From Burkholderia diffusa (GTDB lineage Bacteria; Pseudomonadota; Gammaproteobacteria; Burkholderiales; Burkholderiaceae): 64,000 bases of DNA. Location of the stretch: assembly GCF_902499115.1 (NCBI RefSeq), contig NZ_CABVPN010000010.1, positions 1-64,000 on the forward strand. The letters run 5' to 3'. The translations under genes and the position numbers were made by a program. This document shows positions 1 to 7,899 of the stretch, in pieces; the stretch's first letter is position 1; each line of letters begins with the position of its first letter. The notes beneath the pieces were generated by a model that saw nothing but the letters and a program-made list of their open reading frames with translations, was not told the DNA's origin and made no database searches.

Positions 1-90
1 TGCTGACGTCTCCCGTTCCGTTGACGTCAACATGCTACGTGAACATAGACCAGTTAACAACGGAACAGGACACTAGGCGGCCGCCAGCGC

Positions 91-873
91 TCAGACGCGC
101 GCGAGCCCGGCCAGATCGATGATATGGATCTGCTTGCCGTGCGGGGCGATCAGTCCGTCGCGCTGGAATTTCGACAGCATCCGGCTGACCGTTTCGAGCT
201 TGATGCCGAGGTAGCAGCCGATCTCCTCGCGCGTCATGCGCAGGTTGAAATCCGCCGACGAATAGCCGCGCGCCTTGAAGCGTTCGGACAGGTTCAGCAG
301 GAACTCCGCGACTCGCTGTTCCGCCGACATCGTGCCAAGCAGCATCATCAGGCCCGACTCGCGCACGATCTCGCCGCTCATCATCTTGTGGAGATGGTGC
401 TGCATCGACTTCACCTTGGCGCAAACCTTCTCCAGCTGGCCGAACGGGATGATGCAGACCGTGCTGTCCTCCAGCGCGATCGCATCGCCGTTGTGACGCC
501 CGCTGCACACGCCGTCGAGACCGAGCGTTTCCCCGACGATCTGGAATCCGGTCACTTGCTCCTGGCCGTCGCGATGCATGACGATCGTCTTGAATGAGCC
601 GGTGCGGACCGAATAGAGGCTCTGGAACGTATCGTGCGCGCGGAACAGCGACTCGCCCCGCTTGACCGAGCGGGTCGTGCAGACGACCTCGTCGAGGATG
701 GCCAGGTCTGCATCGTCGAGTTCCGCCGGCATGCACGCCGAACGGACCGAGCAGGTCGAGCAATGCGCGCCGGGGTGCTTCAATCGCTCGTCCCGATCGA
801 CGGGATGAAGTGCGAGCGTCATCCCGTACGCGACGGCGGGACGGGCATTTTCGTGGGCTTGGGCGGTCGGCAT
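91..873 (-). CDS. FNR-type oxygen-sensing transcriptional regulator (Crp/Fnr family)
   Basis: A 260-residue cytoplasmic regulator expected to carry an oxygen-labile [4Fe-4S] cluster and to activate genes at low oxygen. Cluster ligands of the Fnr type are visible: C38, C41 and C47 near the N-terminus (C-x2-C-x5-C) and C123 inside the cyclic-nucleotide-like barrel. The C-terminal helix-turn-helix (about residues 213-237) has the recognition pattern E227-x2-S230-R231, the residues that read TTGAT half-sites in E. coli Fnr. The start at MPTAQ is chosen because GAGGAG lies just upstream; a longer open frame exists to 915 without such a site. Matching FNR-like boxes occur nearby (1606, 2819, 7952), so it may control this region. 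Burkholderia have several paralogues, so no symbol is given. Confidence 0.93.
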   Translation of the reverse strand: MPTAQAHENARPAVAYGMTLALHPVDRDERLKHPGAHCSTCSVRSACMPAELDDADLAILDEVVCTTRSVKRGESLFRAHDTFQSLYSVRTGSFKTIVMHRDGQEQVTGFQIVGETLGLDGVCSGRHNGDAIALEDSTVCIIPFGQLEKVCAKVKSMQHHLHKMMSGEIVRESGLMMLLGTMSAEQRVAEFLLNLSERFKARGYSSADFNLRMTREEIGCYLGIKLETVSRMLSKFQRDGLIAPHGKQIHIIDLAGLARV

Positions 874-1274
874 GATCTGCTCCTCGTCACTCGGTCGGGT
901 GCGGCGCCACTGCATGGATGGTGCGTCATGCAGTGGCGCGGTCGATCTGGCCGAAAAATTCGTTCCTGGTCATTTGCAGGCCGTGCACAGCTCGGAATCT
1001 GGCGATCCAGTCTGCGCGACGGCCGCGATCCGGTACGCGGAACAACAGTGCTGCGCCATTGTCGCGCGACGCTGGCGACGGCATGATCGGCGCCCGGACC
1101 TCCCTATGAATCAGTATGGTTCGCGCGCGGCCAGACCGAAATCGGCAGGGATGGAAAGTCACGTAGGGTTTGGAGAACGGCTGTAGGAGGATGCTGACAA
1201 CGGCTGCGGCGGTTGAAAACCCTCGTTGGCGTCGCCCGGGTGCTCCAGCGTGGGTAAGCGCCTGCCGTCGGCTG
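874..1274. other. Intergenic stretch without a supported gene
   Basis: About 400 bp between the FNR-type regulator and the oleate hydratase remnant. Open frames on both strands here have no family resemblance. A rightward frame beginning near 1170 has a TAGGAGG touching its ATG, which is too close for initiation. On the leftward strand near 1210-1245 a short stretch reads LEHPGDANEGF, faintly like the part of oleate hydratase that should follow the remnant at 1275, but the match is too weak to call. Confidence 0.5.
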
Positions 1275-1487
1275 TCAGATGCCGTCCTGGTCGTCGAACC
1301 GCGAGTGCTGCATCGCATGACGCTCGAGCGCCGCATCGTGCGGCATGGCGCCGTCCCGGATCAGAAAGGCTGCCGCTGCCATCGATGCGATGCCGCCGCC
1401 GACCAGATAGAACCGGCTGCTGTCCCGATCGATGCCGGCCGCGCGTCGGCGAGCGGCTCGATCCGAATCCTGTGTGCTGCGTTGCAT
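1275..1487 (-). pseudogene. 5' remnant of an oleate hydratase gene
   Basis: A 70-codon open frame starting at an ATG preceded by AAGGG. Residues 27-49 form the FAD-binding N-terminus typical of oleate hydratases (myosin-cross-reactive antigen family): a hydrophobic strand, GGGIASMAAA and FLIRDG. Family members run to about 550-650 residues, but here the frame leaves the family pattern after about residue 49 and stops at 70. Intact enzymes add water to the cis-9 double bond of unsaturated fatty acids; this fragment cannot. The leader and ribosome site remain while the body is gone, as in the transketolase remnant at 20956-21216. It is more likely a deletion relic than a functional mini-protein. 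Confidence 0.6.
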
Positions 1488-1605
1488 GGAAAAGCCCTTG
1501 GGAAGATTGGTTGAAACCTCTGTCGACGTTCGAGGAGGCCGTAGCGCGAAGCTGCAATTCGCAAGCGTGCGAGGCCCTGTAATGCGGGTACGGCGCCGGA
1601 TGGGC

Positions 1606-1619
1606 TTGATGTGAGTCAA
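1606..1619. promoter_or_regulatory. FNR/ANR box
   Basis: TTGATGTGAGTCAA, a near-perfect dyad fitting the FNR/ANR consensus TTGAT-N4-(A/G)TCAA. It is centred about 96 bp upstream of the Bax-inhibitor-like gene (start 1709) and about 125 bp upstream of the oleate hydratase remnant on the other strand, so it could have served both. The FNR-type regulator at 91-873 is an obvious candidate to bind it. Confidence 0.7.
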
Positions 1620-1708
1620 GGTGCTCGGTTGCCCGAGGGGCGAGATTGAGTATGGGCGTGGCCAGGACGAAGCACGGCCGCACGACTGCGATCCGAGGAG
1701 AATCGACG

Positions 1709-2428
1709 ATGGGAAACGACTTTCGACAGGGGGCGCGAGCAGAAGAGTCGCCGCGCGTATTGGGCGGCGACGACGTCGGCCTTCGGCAGTATGTGCGGCG
1801 CATCTACAACTATATGGCCGGGGGTCTGGCGCTGACGGGTGCCGTTGCGTACCTCGGCGCGTCAACCGGGTTTTACCGGTCGATCGCCGGAACACCCCTC
1901 TTCTGGGTGCTGCTGCTCGCACCGCTGGCGCTGGTCATGCTTCTGAGCTTCCGCATCGAGCACATCAGCTTCGGCGCGGCGCAGATCAGTTTCTGGGCCT
2001 ACGCCGCGCTGGTCGGGCTCTCCCTTTCCGGCATCTTCCTTGTGTATACGGGCGAGAGCATTGCGCGCGTTTTCTTCATCAGCGCGGCCACGTTCGGTGC
2101 AACGAGCCTCTACGGCTACACGACACGGGCCGATCTCTCGCGCTTCGGCTCCTTTCTGTTCATGGGACTGATCGGCATCATCATCGCGGGGGTCGTGAAT
2201 CTCTTCCTGGTTTCGTCGGCGCTGCAGTTTGTCGTTTCCGTGATCGGCGTGCTCGTGTTCACGGGACTCACCGCGTACGACACGCAACGCATCAAGCGCA
2301 TCTACATAGCGGACGAAGAATACGAGATCGCCGGCAAGAAGGCGATCCTGGGGGCGCTTGCGCTCTATCTCGACTTTCTCAACCTCTTCCTGATGCTGAT
2401 GCGGCTCTTTGGTAACCGCCGCAGCTAG
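1709..2428 (+). CDS. Bax inhibitor-1 / YccA family membrane protein
   Basis: A 239-residue integral membrane protein with about seven hydrophobic segments between residues 33 and 230 and a soluble N-terminus of about 25 residues. The C-terminal segment ends in the family pattern with acidic residues between helices (LTAYDTQ, then LYLDFLNLF). Bacterial members are thought to be pH-sensitive calcium leak channels or stress-protective proteins of the inner membrane; the exact role here is unknown. The ATG at 1709 follows CGAGGAG at good spacing; an upstream in-frame start at 1646 has no such site. The FNR-type box at 1606 suggests low-oxygen induction. Transcription converges with the small gene at 2543-2722. 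Confidence 0.93.
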   Translation: MGNDFRQGARAEESPRVLGGDDVGLRQYVRRIYNYMAGGLALTGAVAYLGASTGFYRSIAGTPLFWVLLLAPLALVMLLSFRIEHISFGAAQISFWAYAALVGLSLSGIFLVYTGESIARVFFISAATFGATSLYGYTTRADLSRFGSFLFMGLIGIIIAGVVNLFLVSSALQFVVSVIGVLVFTGLTAYDTQRIKRIYIADEEYEIAGKKAILGALALYLDFLNLFLMLMRLFGNRRS

Positions 2429-2470
2429 GCGAGCGGTGGCGGCCAGGGGCAGGGGGCCGTACGGCAAGCA

Positions 2471-2489
2471 CCGGCGGGATCACCGCCGG
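2471..2489. terminator. Hairpin between convergent genes
   Basis: CCGGCGG and CCGCCGG form a 7-bp GC stem around a 5-nt loop, midway between the convergent ends at 2428 and 2543. There is no clear T-run on either side, so termination is inferred from position only. Confidence 0.35.
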
Positions 2490-2542
2490 AGCAAACAGGC
2501 GCCGGGATGAATCTGGCCCGGCCACCCGACACCGGTCGCACA

Positions 2543-2722
2543 TTACGTCGGTTTGGTTTGAACGTTGACGCCGCCCAACGCCTCGAGCGCGGCGAGTCGG
2601 GCATTGACCAGCTCTGCATGCAGCTTGATCGCCCGGATCAGAAATTGAACATCCTCATTTTCGCTTTTCGAAGCAAGGTCATCAAATTCGGCCCATAGCT
2701 CATTTATCCGTTCGGTGCGCAT
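2543..2722 (-). CDS. Small acidic-helical protein, 59 aa, unknown function
   Basis: A 59-residue protein beginning MRTERINELW and ending NVQTKPT. It is preceded by an excellent ribosome site (AAAGGAGG, 7 nt before the ATG), which is the main reason to call it. Composition is charged and alpha-helical throughout (EFDDLASKSENED, then a leucine/alanine-rich helix), with no signal peptide or membrane segment. No family is recognised. It lies between a Bax-inhibitor-like gene and a response regulator, with an FNR-like box about 100 bp upstream (2819-2832). It is one of several short, strongly initiated genes in this stress region. Confidence 0.75.
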   Translation of the reverse strand: MRTERINELWAEFDDLASKSENEDVQFLIRAIKLHAELVNARLAALEALGGVNVQTKPT

Positions 2723-2818
2723 GGCGACCTCCTTTGGCGTGTATAGATGACGTTGTACGGCAGGCTGGAATACCCTTGACGCCGTATGAACAGCATCGGC
2801 ACGTGCCCGTCTTGCGTG

Positions 2819-2832
2819 CTGATCTGGATCAA
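2819..2832. promoter_or_regulatory. Possible FNR/ANR box
   Basis: CTGATCTGGATCAA differs from the FNR consensus TTGAT-N4-ATCAA at one position. It sits about 100 bp upstream of the 59-residue gene at 2543-2722 and about 230 bp upstream of the response regulator at 3057. Single boxes with one mismatch can arise by chance; location next to an FNR-type gene raises the likelihood. Confidence 0.45.
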
Positions 2833-3056
2833 GGGGGCGCCACTTCGGGGTGTCGCTCGATATTCGGCACCGGATTCGACGGACCCTTGCCTCGCCCTAG
2901 GAGCGCGTGTCGCGGCGCTCGGTCCGTGCCGCCGGACTTTGTACGGCAGCGTGCAGACGAGACGCATTCCCGATCCCATGCTTTAAAACAAATCAGTGCC
3001 AGTAAATCGCCCGTCATCGCGGGTTGGTTCGCTTACCGAATGAATGAGTGTCTGCC

Positions 3057-3710
3057 ATGATCAAAATGGTGATTTCCGATGCGCATGCCGTCATGCGGGC
3101 AGGTGTGCGTAGCGTCCTCGCGGAGGTTGACGACGTCGAGGTCGCCGGTGAAGCCACAGATGGCGCCGGCACGCTCGAACTCGTGAGCGCTGTGAAGCCG
3201 CGCGTGTTGTCGCTCGGATTGGCGATGTCCGGTATTCACGGGGTTGAACTCATCAGGAAAATCAAGAAAGAGCATCAGGAGGTTCGGGTGCTCGTTCTGA
3301 CCGCGCAGTCCGAACAGACCCATGCGGTGCGGGCGTTCAGGGCCGGGGCTTCGGGATATCTTTCGAAGACTTGCTCGCGGTCGGACCTGATCGACGCGGT
3401 TCGAAAGCTAGCCGACGGTGGGGTATACGTGAGCACGATGGTGGGCGATCTGCTGGCGCAAGTCACCAACGGCGACAGTGAGGCGCTCGCACATCATCGC
3501 CTGACCGCGCGGGAGTTCGAGATCCTGGTCGGCCTGGCATCAGGACAATCGATTTCGCAGATGGCCGGAAGCCTGGACCTCAGCATCAAGACAGTCAGCA
3601 CATACAAGTCGCGCATTCTGGAAAAACTGGACCTGAATAACGAATCAGACATGGTTCGCTTTGCGCTACGCCACCAGTTGCTGGATCTTGGTGTTGACGG
3701 AAGCCGTTAA
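3057..3710 (+). CDS. NarL/FixJ-type response regulator with degenerate receiver domain
   Basis: A 217-residue protein with an N-terminal receiver-like domain (residues 1-120) and a C-terminal LuxR-type helix-turn-helix (about 148-208, LTAREFEILVGLASG ... VSTYKSRILEKL). The receiver is unusual: the phospho-acceptor aspartate, expected at residue 54, is glycine (VLSLGLAMSG), and the acidic pair near the N-terminus is reduced to D8-A9. T82 and K104 are retained. It should therefore not be phosphorylated in the normal way and may be constitutively active, ligand-controlled or decaying. No histidine kinase is adjacent. The start could instead be a GTG three codons upstream (3048); neither has a strong ribosome site. 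Confidence 0.9.
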   Translation: MIKMVISDAHAVMRAGVRSVLAEVDDVEVAGEATDGAGTLELVSAVKPRVLSLGLAMSGIHGVELIRKIKKEHQEVRVLVLTAQSEQTHAVRAFRAGASGYLSKTCSRSDLIDAVRKLADGGVYVSTMVGDLLAQVTNGDSEALAHHRLTAREFEILVGLASGQSISQMAGSLDLSIKTVSTYKSRILEKLDLNNESDMVRFALRHQLLDLGVDGSR

Positions 3711-3877
3711 AAGGACCGGGAATCGTCCGCGTGGAAGCGCATCGCTCGCTAACGTCGAGATGCGTAGCCGCCATGCGATGCACGATCGTTCTTGAGTTCG
3801 ATAATGGCGATGGGAGTGCGGTGAGGGGGGCGAAGGTCATGCGGTTTCACAGGGCCACGGAGGAAGTGTAGCGGTCG

Positions 3878-3970
3878 ACTCATCCCGGACGCTGCGTCAA
3901 GCTTTTCTTCCGCAACAGCTGGCGGCAGTCCGTCGTTGAACTGATGGGGCCGTATCCAGTTGTACCGATT
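3878..3970 (-). mobile_element. Remnant of an IS3-family transposase C-terminus
   Basis: The leftward strand encodes NRYNWIRPHQFNDGLPPAVA followed by EEKL and an ASG-like tail. This is the conserved C-terminal end of IS3-family OrfB transposases (YN-x2-RPH ... PPA). A stop codon lies directly upstream in frame (3971-3973), and nothing else of the roughly 280-residue transposase is visible. It is therefore an isolated scar of an old insertion. The surrounding 3711-4181 holds no gene. Confidence 0.7.
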
Positions 3971-4181
3971 TCAGGAGTAGTACGTCGACGAGAATTCGAC
4001 TGCAGTAAACCGCAGCGATAATGACCGGCTGCCGTCCGGGTAAATTGTGGCGCAAAATTTGCGCACGGGTCCCCGCCCTGAAAGAAGCCGAGAGCGACTC
4101 GGCATCTATCTGTCTGGAATCAAGGTGATGTTCCTGATCGCCCGGAGTGATAGGATGACAAAATATGAATGAAGGGCCATC

Positions 4182-4403
4182 ATGGACGATCTCATATTCA
4201 GTACAACAACACATTGCGCACGCATTCGTGTAATGGAATCTGCTCACGGTACGTTCCGGGGATATGTGTATCTGCGCCGCGCCGCTGAAGGGCCGAACGA
4301 TGATTCCCCATACCAGACTGATACTGACAGAGAGCAGTACGATCTCGCGCTGGAAGACGCCAAGATCCTCGCGCAACGTCTGCTTCGCGAACTCGAGTCC
4401 TAA
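4182..4403 (+). CDS. Small hypothetical protein, 73 aa
   Basis: A 73-residue protein starting MDDLIFSTTTH, with AAGGG 5 nt before the ATG. The N-terminal half looks like a short beta-rich segment (RIRVMES ... GYVYLRRAAEG) and the C-terminal third is an acidic helix (EQYDLALEDAKILAQRLLREL). There is no signal peptide or membrane segment, and no family is recognised with confidence. It stands alone between two mobile-element scars (3878-3970 and 4628-4684), so it may be a resident gene of the ancestral locus or have been brought in with them. Confidence 0.6.
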   Translation: MDDLIFSTTTHCARIRVMESAHGTFRGYVYLRRAAEGPNDDSPYQTDTDREQYDLALEDAKILAQRLLRELES

Positions 4404-4502
4404 GCGCAACGCCTCGCGTCGCCGGAGCATGTGGTAGACGCTGCATCACGAGTGACGTGTGTCTGGTCAGCAATCCATCATCGAGAATCATTTTCTGGCG
4501 GC

Positions 4503-4628
4503 ATTGCCGGAAGCAGATCCCGTGCAAATTTCGCACGCGCCCTGAAAGACGAGTTCCGCCAAGGCGCGTCGATGCAGCGACTGTTGTTGCGCTACATCCA
4601 GGCGCTCATCACTCAAATGGCACAGACT
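4503..4628 (+). pseudogene. Internal fragment of a Crp/Fnr-family regulator
   Basis: This stretch encodes LKDEFRQGASMQRLLLRY and ITQMAQT in one frame. It matches residues about 99-139 of the intact Crp/Fnr regulator at 23090-23809 (LKEEFRRGNSMQRLLLRY ... ITQMAQT). Neither the beta-barrel start nor the DNA-binding domain is present. The resemblance ends exactly where the 57-bp IS-end palindrome begins (4628), implying that an insertion or deletion at that point removed the rest. Differences from the intact gene are spread along the fragment, so it is a diverged paralogue and not a recent duplicate. Confidence 0.7.
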
Positions 4629-4684
4629 GTTGATTTGCACCGAATCCTGACCCTCCATGGGTCAAGATTTGGTACAAATCAACA
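4628..4684. mobile_element. 57-bp palindromic element made of two IS-like ends
   Basis: Two 26-bp inverted arms (4628-4653 and 4659-4684) match at 23 of 26 positions, all three differences being transitions, and are separated by only 5 bp (TCCAT). The outer tips are TGTTGATTTG and CAAATCAACA, i.e. the 5'-TG...CA-3' ends found in IS3- and IS21-type elements. It looks like an insertion sequence whose interior was deleted, or a MITE. No clear target duplication is visible (GAC on the left, GTC on the right). Confidence 0.6.
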
Positions 4685-4844
4685 GTCATAGATCTCCGGG
4701 AATCCATCGACAAGAACCGCAACAGGCGGGCTGCCGCTCACGGCGAACCTCGGGGCCGTGACAGACTCTTGTCCTGACGTTTGGACCTCGAGCAGTCTTC
4801 GGTTGCCTGGCGCGAACGCGCAGTTTCCGCATAAGGTGTACGCA

Positions 4845-7382
4845 ATGGATCAGCCGGGATCTTACTTTTGGAACCAGCCTTCTGCTGCACTCCAGGCCGA
4901 TTTAGCATCATCGGGTGAGGGCTTGAGCCAGTCGGAAGCACGCCAAAGGGCAGTGCGCTTCGGCCCCAATACACTGCGCTCGCGCGGTGAACGATCCCTG
5001 TTGCTACAGTATCTGAATCACTTCAGGAATCCCCTCGTGATGATCCTGCTCGCCGCCAGCGCCGTGTCGGCGCTGACTGGCGAGGTCACCGGATTCGTGG
5101 TCATTTGGGTCATCGTTCTTGTCAGCGTGACCCTGGATTTCGTTCAGGAGTATCGGGCCGGTCAGGCTGCGGAACAGCTCAAACAAACGGTTGCCGTTCG
5201 CGCAACGGTGATACGCGATGGACATCCACAGGACGTGCCGATCGCCACGCTGGTTCCTGGCGATGTGGTTCTGCTCACCGCTGGCGACCTCATGCCAGCC
5301 GATTGCCGCTTGATCGAGGCTAAGGATTTCTTTGTCAACCAGGCGTTGCTGACAGGCGAATCTTACCCAGTTGAGAAACATGCAGCCGACCTCGCTGAGC
5401 CGACGGGCGACCTCAGTCAGGCCGAAAACGCCGTCTTCATGGGAACGTCCGCCATAAGCGGGATGGCAAGGGCGATGGTGTGCCAGATTGGTTCGGATAC
5501 CGCCGTTGGCAGCATCGCCGATTCGCTGGTGGAAAAGGCTCCGCCCACGGCTTTTGAGCTGGGTACGCATAGTTTTGGCATGCTGATCATGCGCCTGACC
5601 GTGCTGCTGGTGCTTTTTGTGTTTCTGGTCAATGCGCTCTTCCATCGCCCCTTCCTGGAGTCGTTTCTGTTCGCTATCGCGCTTGCGGTCGGGCTGACGC
5701 CGGAACTCCTGCCGATGGTGGTTACAGTAACGCTCTCGCGTGGCGCACTGCGCATGGCCCGGCAGCATGTCATCGTAAAGCAGCTCGCTGCGATTCATAA
5801 CCTCGGCAGCATGGACGTGCTGTGCACCGACAAGACCGGCACGCTGACCGAGGCACGCATCCATTTGGAACGGCATCTGGATGTGCAAGGGCGAGACAGC
5901 GCGCAGGTGCTGCAGTTGGCTTACCTCAATAGCTATTTTGAAACCGGCCTCAAAAGCCCCCTGGACGCCGCCATCCTTGAGCACACCGAGATCGAGGTCG
6001 GTCATTGGCGCAAGATCGACGAAGTGCCGTTCGATTTCGAGCGCAGGCGTGTGTCGGTGTTGCTCGATGATGCCCAGCAGCGGTTACTGGTGGTAAAGGG
6101 CGCGCCGGAGGATATTCTCAGACTGTCCACACAATACGCGCGTGGGGAAGCACTGGGGACGCAACCTCTGGATGAAGGCACGCTGGCGACCATCCAGGCA
6201 TTGCACGACAGCCTTGAGCGAGAAGGCTTCAAAGTGCTTGGCATCGCGTGGCGTTCGGTCGCGTCGGACTGCTTGCACGCGGGTCTGAGTGACGAAACCG
6301 AGCTGATCTTCGCCGGCTTTGCGGCCTTCCTCGATCCCCCCAAGCCCAGCGCGTCCAAGGCGCTCAAGGAGTTGGCGGAAATCGGCGTGGACGTCAAGAT
6401 CGTCACCGGTGACAGTGAGCTGGTCACCCGACACGTGTTTACACAACTTGGCGTACCAGTCACGGGGGTACTCACCGGCAACGAAATGCAGCAAATGGAC
6501 GATACCGCGCTAGCGGTGCAGATCAAGAAGGCCAACCTGCTTTGCCGCGTCACGCCCGCGCAGAAAAACCGCGTCATCCTGAACCTGAAAGCCCAAGGAC
6601 ATACCGTCGGTTATCTTGGCGACGGGATCAATGACGCACCCTCGCTTCATTCCGCGGATATCGGTATTTCGGTCGATAGCGCGGTAGACGTGGCCAAGGC
6701 GGCGGCAGCGATGATCTTGCTGCGGCAAGACTTGAACGTATTGCGTGCTGGCGTCCTGGAGGGCCGACGGACCTTCGCCAACATCATGAAGTACATCATG
6801 ATGGGAACGAGCTCGAATTTCGGAAACATGTTCAGCATGGCGGGCGCAACGATGTTTCTCGCCTTTTTGCCGATGCTGCCGGCGCAGATTCTCCTCAACA
6901 ATCTGCTTTACGATGTTTCGGAATTGCCTATTCCGATGGATAACGTAGACGACGATTTTCTTGCTCATCCCAAGCATTGGGATACGAAGTTCATTCGAAA
7001 TTTCATGTGGGTGGTCGGGCCAGTGAGCTCGGTCTTCGATTTCTTGATGTTCTTCATCATGCTGAAGGTGTTCAATGCGGGCGAGGCACTATTTCACACG
7101 GGCTGGTTCATTGAATCGATTGCCACTCAGGTACTGGTGATATTTATCATTCGAACGCAGGGCAGTCCGTTCAAGAGTCGGCCAAGCCGTGTGTTGACAA
7201 TTACCTCGCTCGCGGTCGTGCTGATCGCCGGCGCATTGCCCTTCATGCCGGTTGCAGCGCTTCTCGGCTTCGTCGCACCCCCACCGCAGTTCTTCCTGAT
7301 TCTACTGGCAATGCTGCTCTGCTATTTGGTCGCGGTGGAATGGATTAAACAATTGTTTTACCGATTTTTTGCGGCGCATTGA
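4845..7382 (+). CDS. mgtA: Magnesium-translocating P-type ATPase (MgtA/MgtB type)
   Basis: An 845-residue inner-membrane P3-type ATPase expected to import Mg2+ at the cost of ATP. Hallmarks in order: N-terminal cation-ATPase region, first membrane pair (about 75-125), actuator motif TGES (170-173), the PEL segment in the fourth helix, phosphorylation site D329-KTGTLT, hinge GDGINDAP (592-599), and the MgtA-type tail with NNLLYDVSELPIPMDNVDDD before the last helices. Length is a little under the roughly 900 residues of E. coli MgtA because the N-terminus is short. ATG at 4845 follows AAGGTG; an in-frame start at 4758 lacks support. No mgtC or PhoP box was recognised. It stands alone between scars and a leftward small gene. 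Confidence 0.93.
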   Translation: MDQPGSYFWNQPSAALQADLASSGEGLSQSEARQRAVRFGPNTLRSRGERSLLLQYLNHFRNPLVMILLAASAVSALTGEVTGFVVIWVIVLVSVTLDFVQEYRAGQAAEQLKQTVAVRATVIRDGHPQDVPIATLVPGDVVLLTAGDLMPADCRLIEAKDFFVNQALLTGESYPVEKHAADLAEPTGDLSQAENAVFMGTSAISGMARAMVCQIGSDTAVGSIADSLVEKAPPTAFELGTHSFGMLIMRLTVLLVLFVFLVNALFHRPFLESFLFAIALAVGLTPELLPMVVTVTLSRGALRMARQHVIVKQLAAIHNLGSMDVLCTDKTGTLTEARIHLERHLDVQGRDSAQVLQLAYLNSYFETGLKSPLDAAILEHTEIEVGHWRKIDEVPFDFERRRVSVLLDDAQQRLLVVKGAPEDILRLSTQYARGEALGTQPLDEGTLATIQALHDSLEREGFKVLGIAWRSVASDCLHAGLSDETELIFAGFAAFLDPPKPSASKALKELAEIGVDVKIVTGDSELVTRHVFTQLGVPVTGVLTGNEMQQMDDTALAVQIKKANLLCRVTPAQKNRVILNLKAQGHTVGYLGDGINDAPSLHSADIGISVDSAVDVAKAAAAMILLRQDLNVLRAGVLEGRRTFANIMKYIMMGTSSNFGNMFSMAGATMFLAFLPMLPAQILLNNLLYDVSELPIPMDNVDDDFLAHPKHWDTKFIRNFMWVVGPVSSVFDFLMFFIMLKVFNAGEALFHTGWFIESIATQVLVIFIIRTQGSPFKSRPSRVLTITSLAVVLIAGALPFMPVAALLGFVAPPPQFFLILLAMLLCYLVAVEWIKQLFYRFFAAH

Positions 7383-7607
7383 TCCGGCGCAACACGACTG
7401 CGGCCACTGGTTTTCCGATAGCCGGGGCCGTCGACATGCTGTCGCACTTCTATGCTGCTGTCTTGAGCGTCGGCACCGAAGTCGAATCGGTCACGTCGTG
7501 CCCGGCAATTGCCAATGCCAGAACCGGGTTCAGGCTGTCCACCATCGAACTCGGAATCAGAATCGACCGAGCGCCGTTCATCGTGACGGGCGACGTGCAA
7601 AGGTAAA

Positions 7608-7629
7608 AAGCCGGCGTTTCGGCCGGCTT
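7608..7629 (-). terminator. Rho-independent terminator of the 67-aa gene
   Basis: AAGCCGGC and GCCGGCTT form an 8-bp stem with a 6-nt loop; read leftward it is followed by TTTTT. It lies about 67 bp beyond the stop of the leftward gene at 7696-7899. Confidence 0.75.
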
Positions 7630-7695
7630 CCCGTTCCGCCTTGCTGGGGCGGCTCCCCGTTCTGTTTGAGCGCGAGGAGGTTGACTACGGAAACG

Positions 7696-7899
7696 CTACA
7701 GGGTCGATAGAAAACCCATGCCGAGACGTTTCCTTGCGTCGGAAATATATCGTCTGGGCGTGACGGCTTTCCACAAAAGGGGATACCGCTTTTTTCGCTG
7801 CGGACTCACGACCGGCATGCCGTCGTCGGTTGCGCGCGCTTCAGCCTGTTCTTGTTGGTTGTCCTTGAGATTTTTTTCTCGCTTCGGGTGATCTTTCAT
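7696..7899 (-). CDS. Small basic hypothetical protein, 67 aa
   Basis: A 67-residue protein beginning MKDHPKREKNLKDNQQEQAE. It is strongly hydrophilic and basic (many K and R, e.g. QRKKRYP, TPRRYISDARKR) with no membrane segment. The ATG has GGAG at a fitting distance and a good leftward terminator follows (7608-7629), so it behaves as a complete single-gene unit. An FNR-like box (7952-7965) lies about 55 bp upstream. Function unknown; the composition would fit a nucleic-acid- or ribosome-associated stress protein, but that is a guess. Confidence 0.7.
   Translation of the reverse strand: MKDHPKREKNLKDNQQEQAEARATDDGMPVVSPQRKKRYPLLWKAVTPRRYISDARKRLGMGFLSTL

Noticed and set aside
1170..1514. Rightward frame with TAGGAGG near its start
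   Set aside because: The Shine-Dalgarno sequence abuts the ATG without spacing, and the frame is antisense to the oleate hydratase remnant.
7379..7606. Possible 75-codon gene directly after mgtA
   Set aside because: TTG start without ribosome site; the hairpin after it has its T-run on the leftward strand and so belongs to the 67-residue gene.
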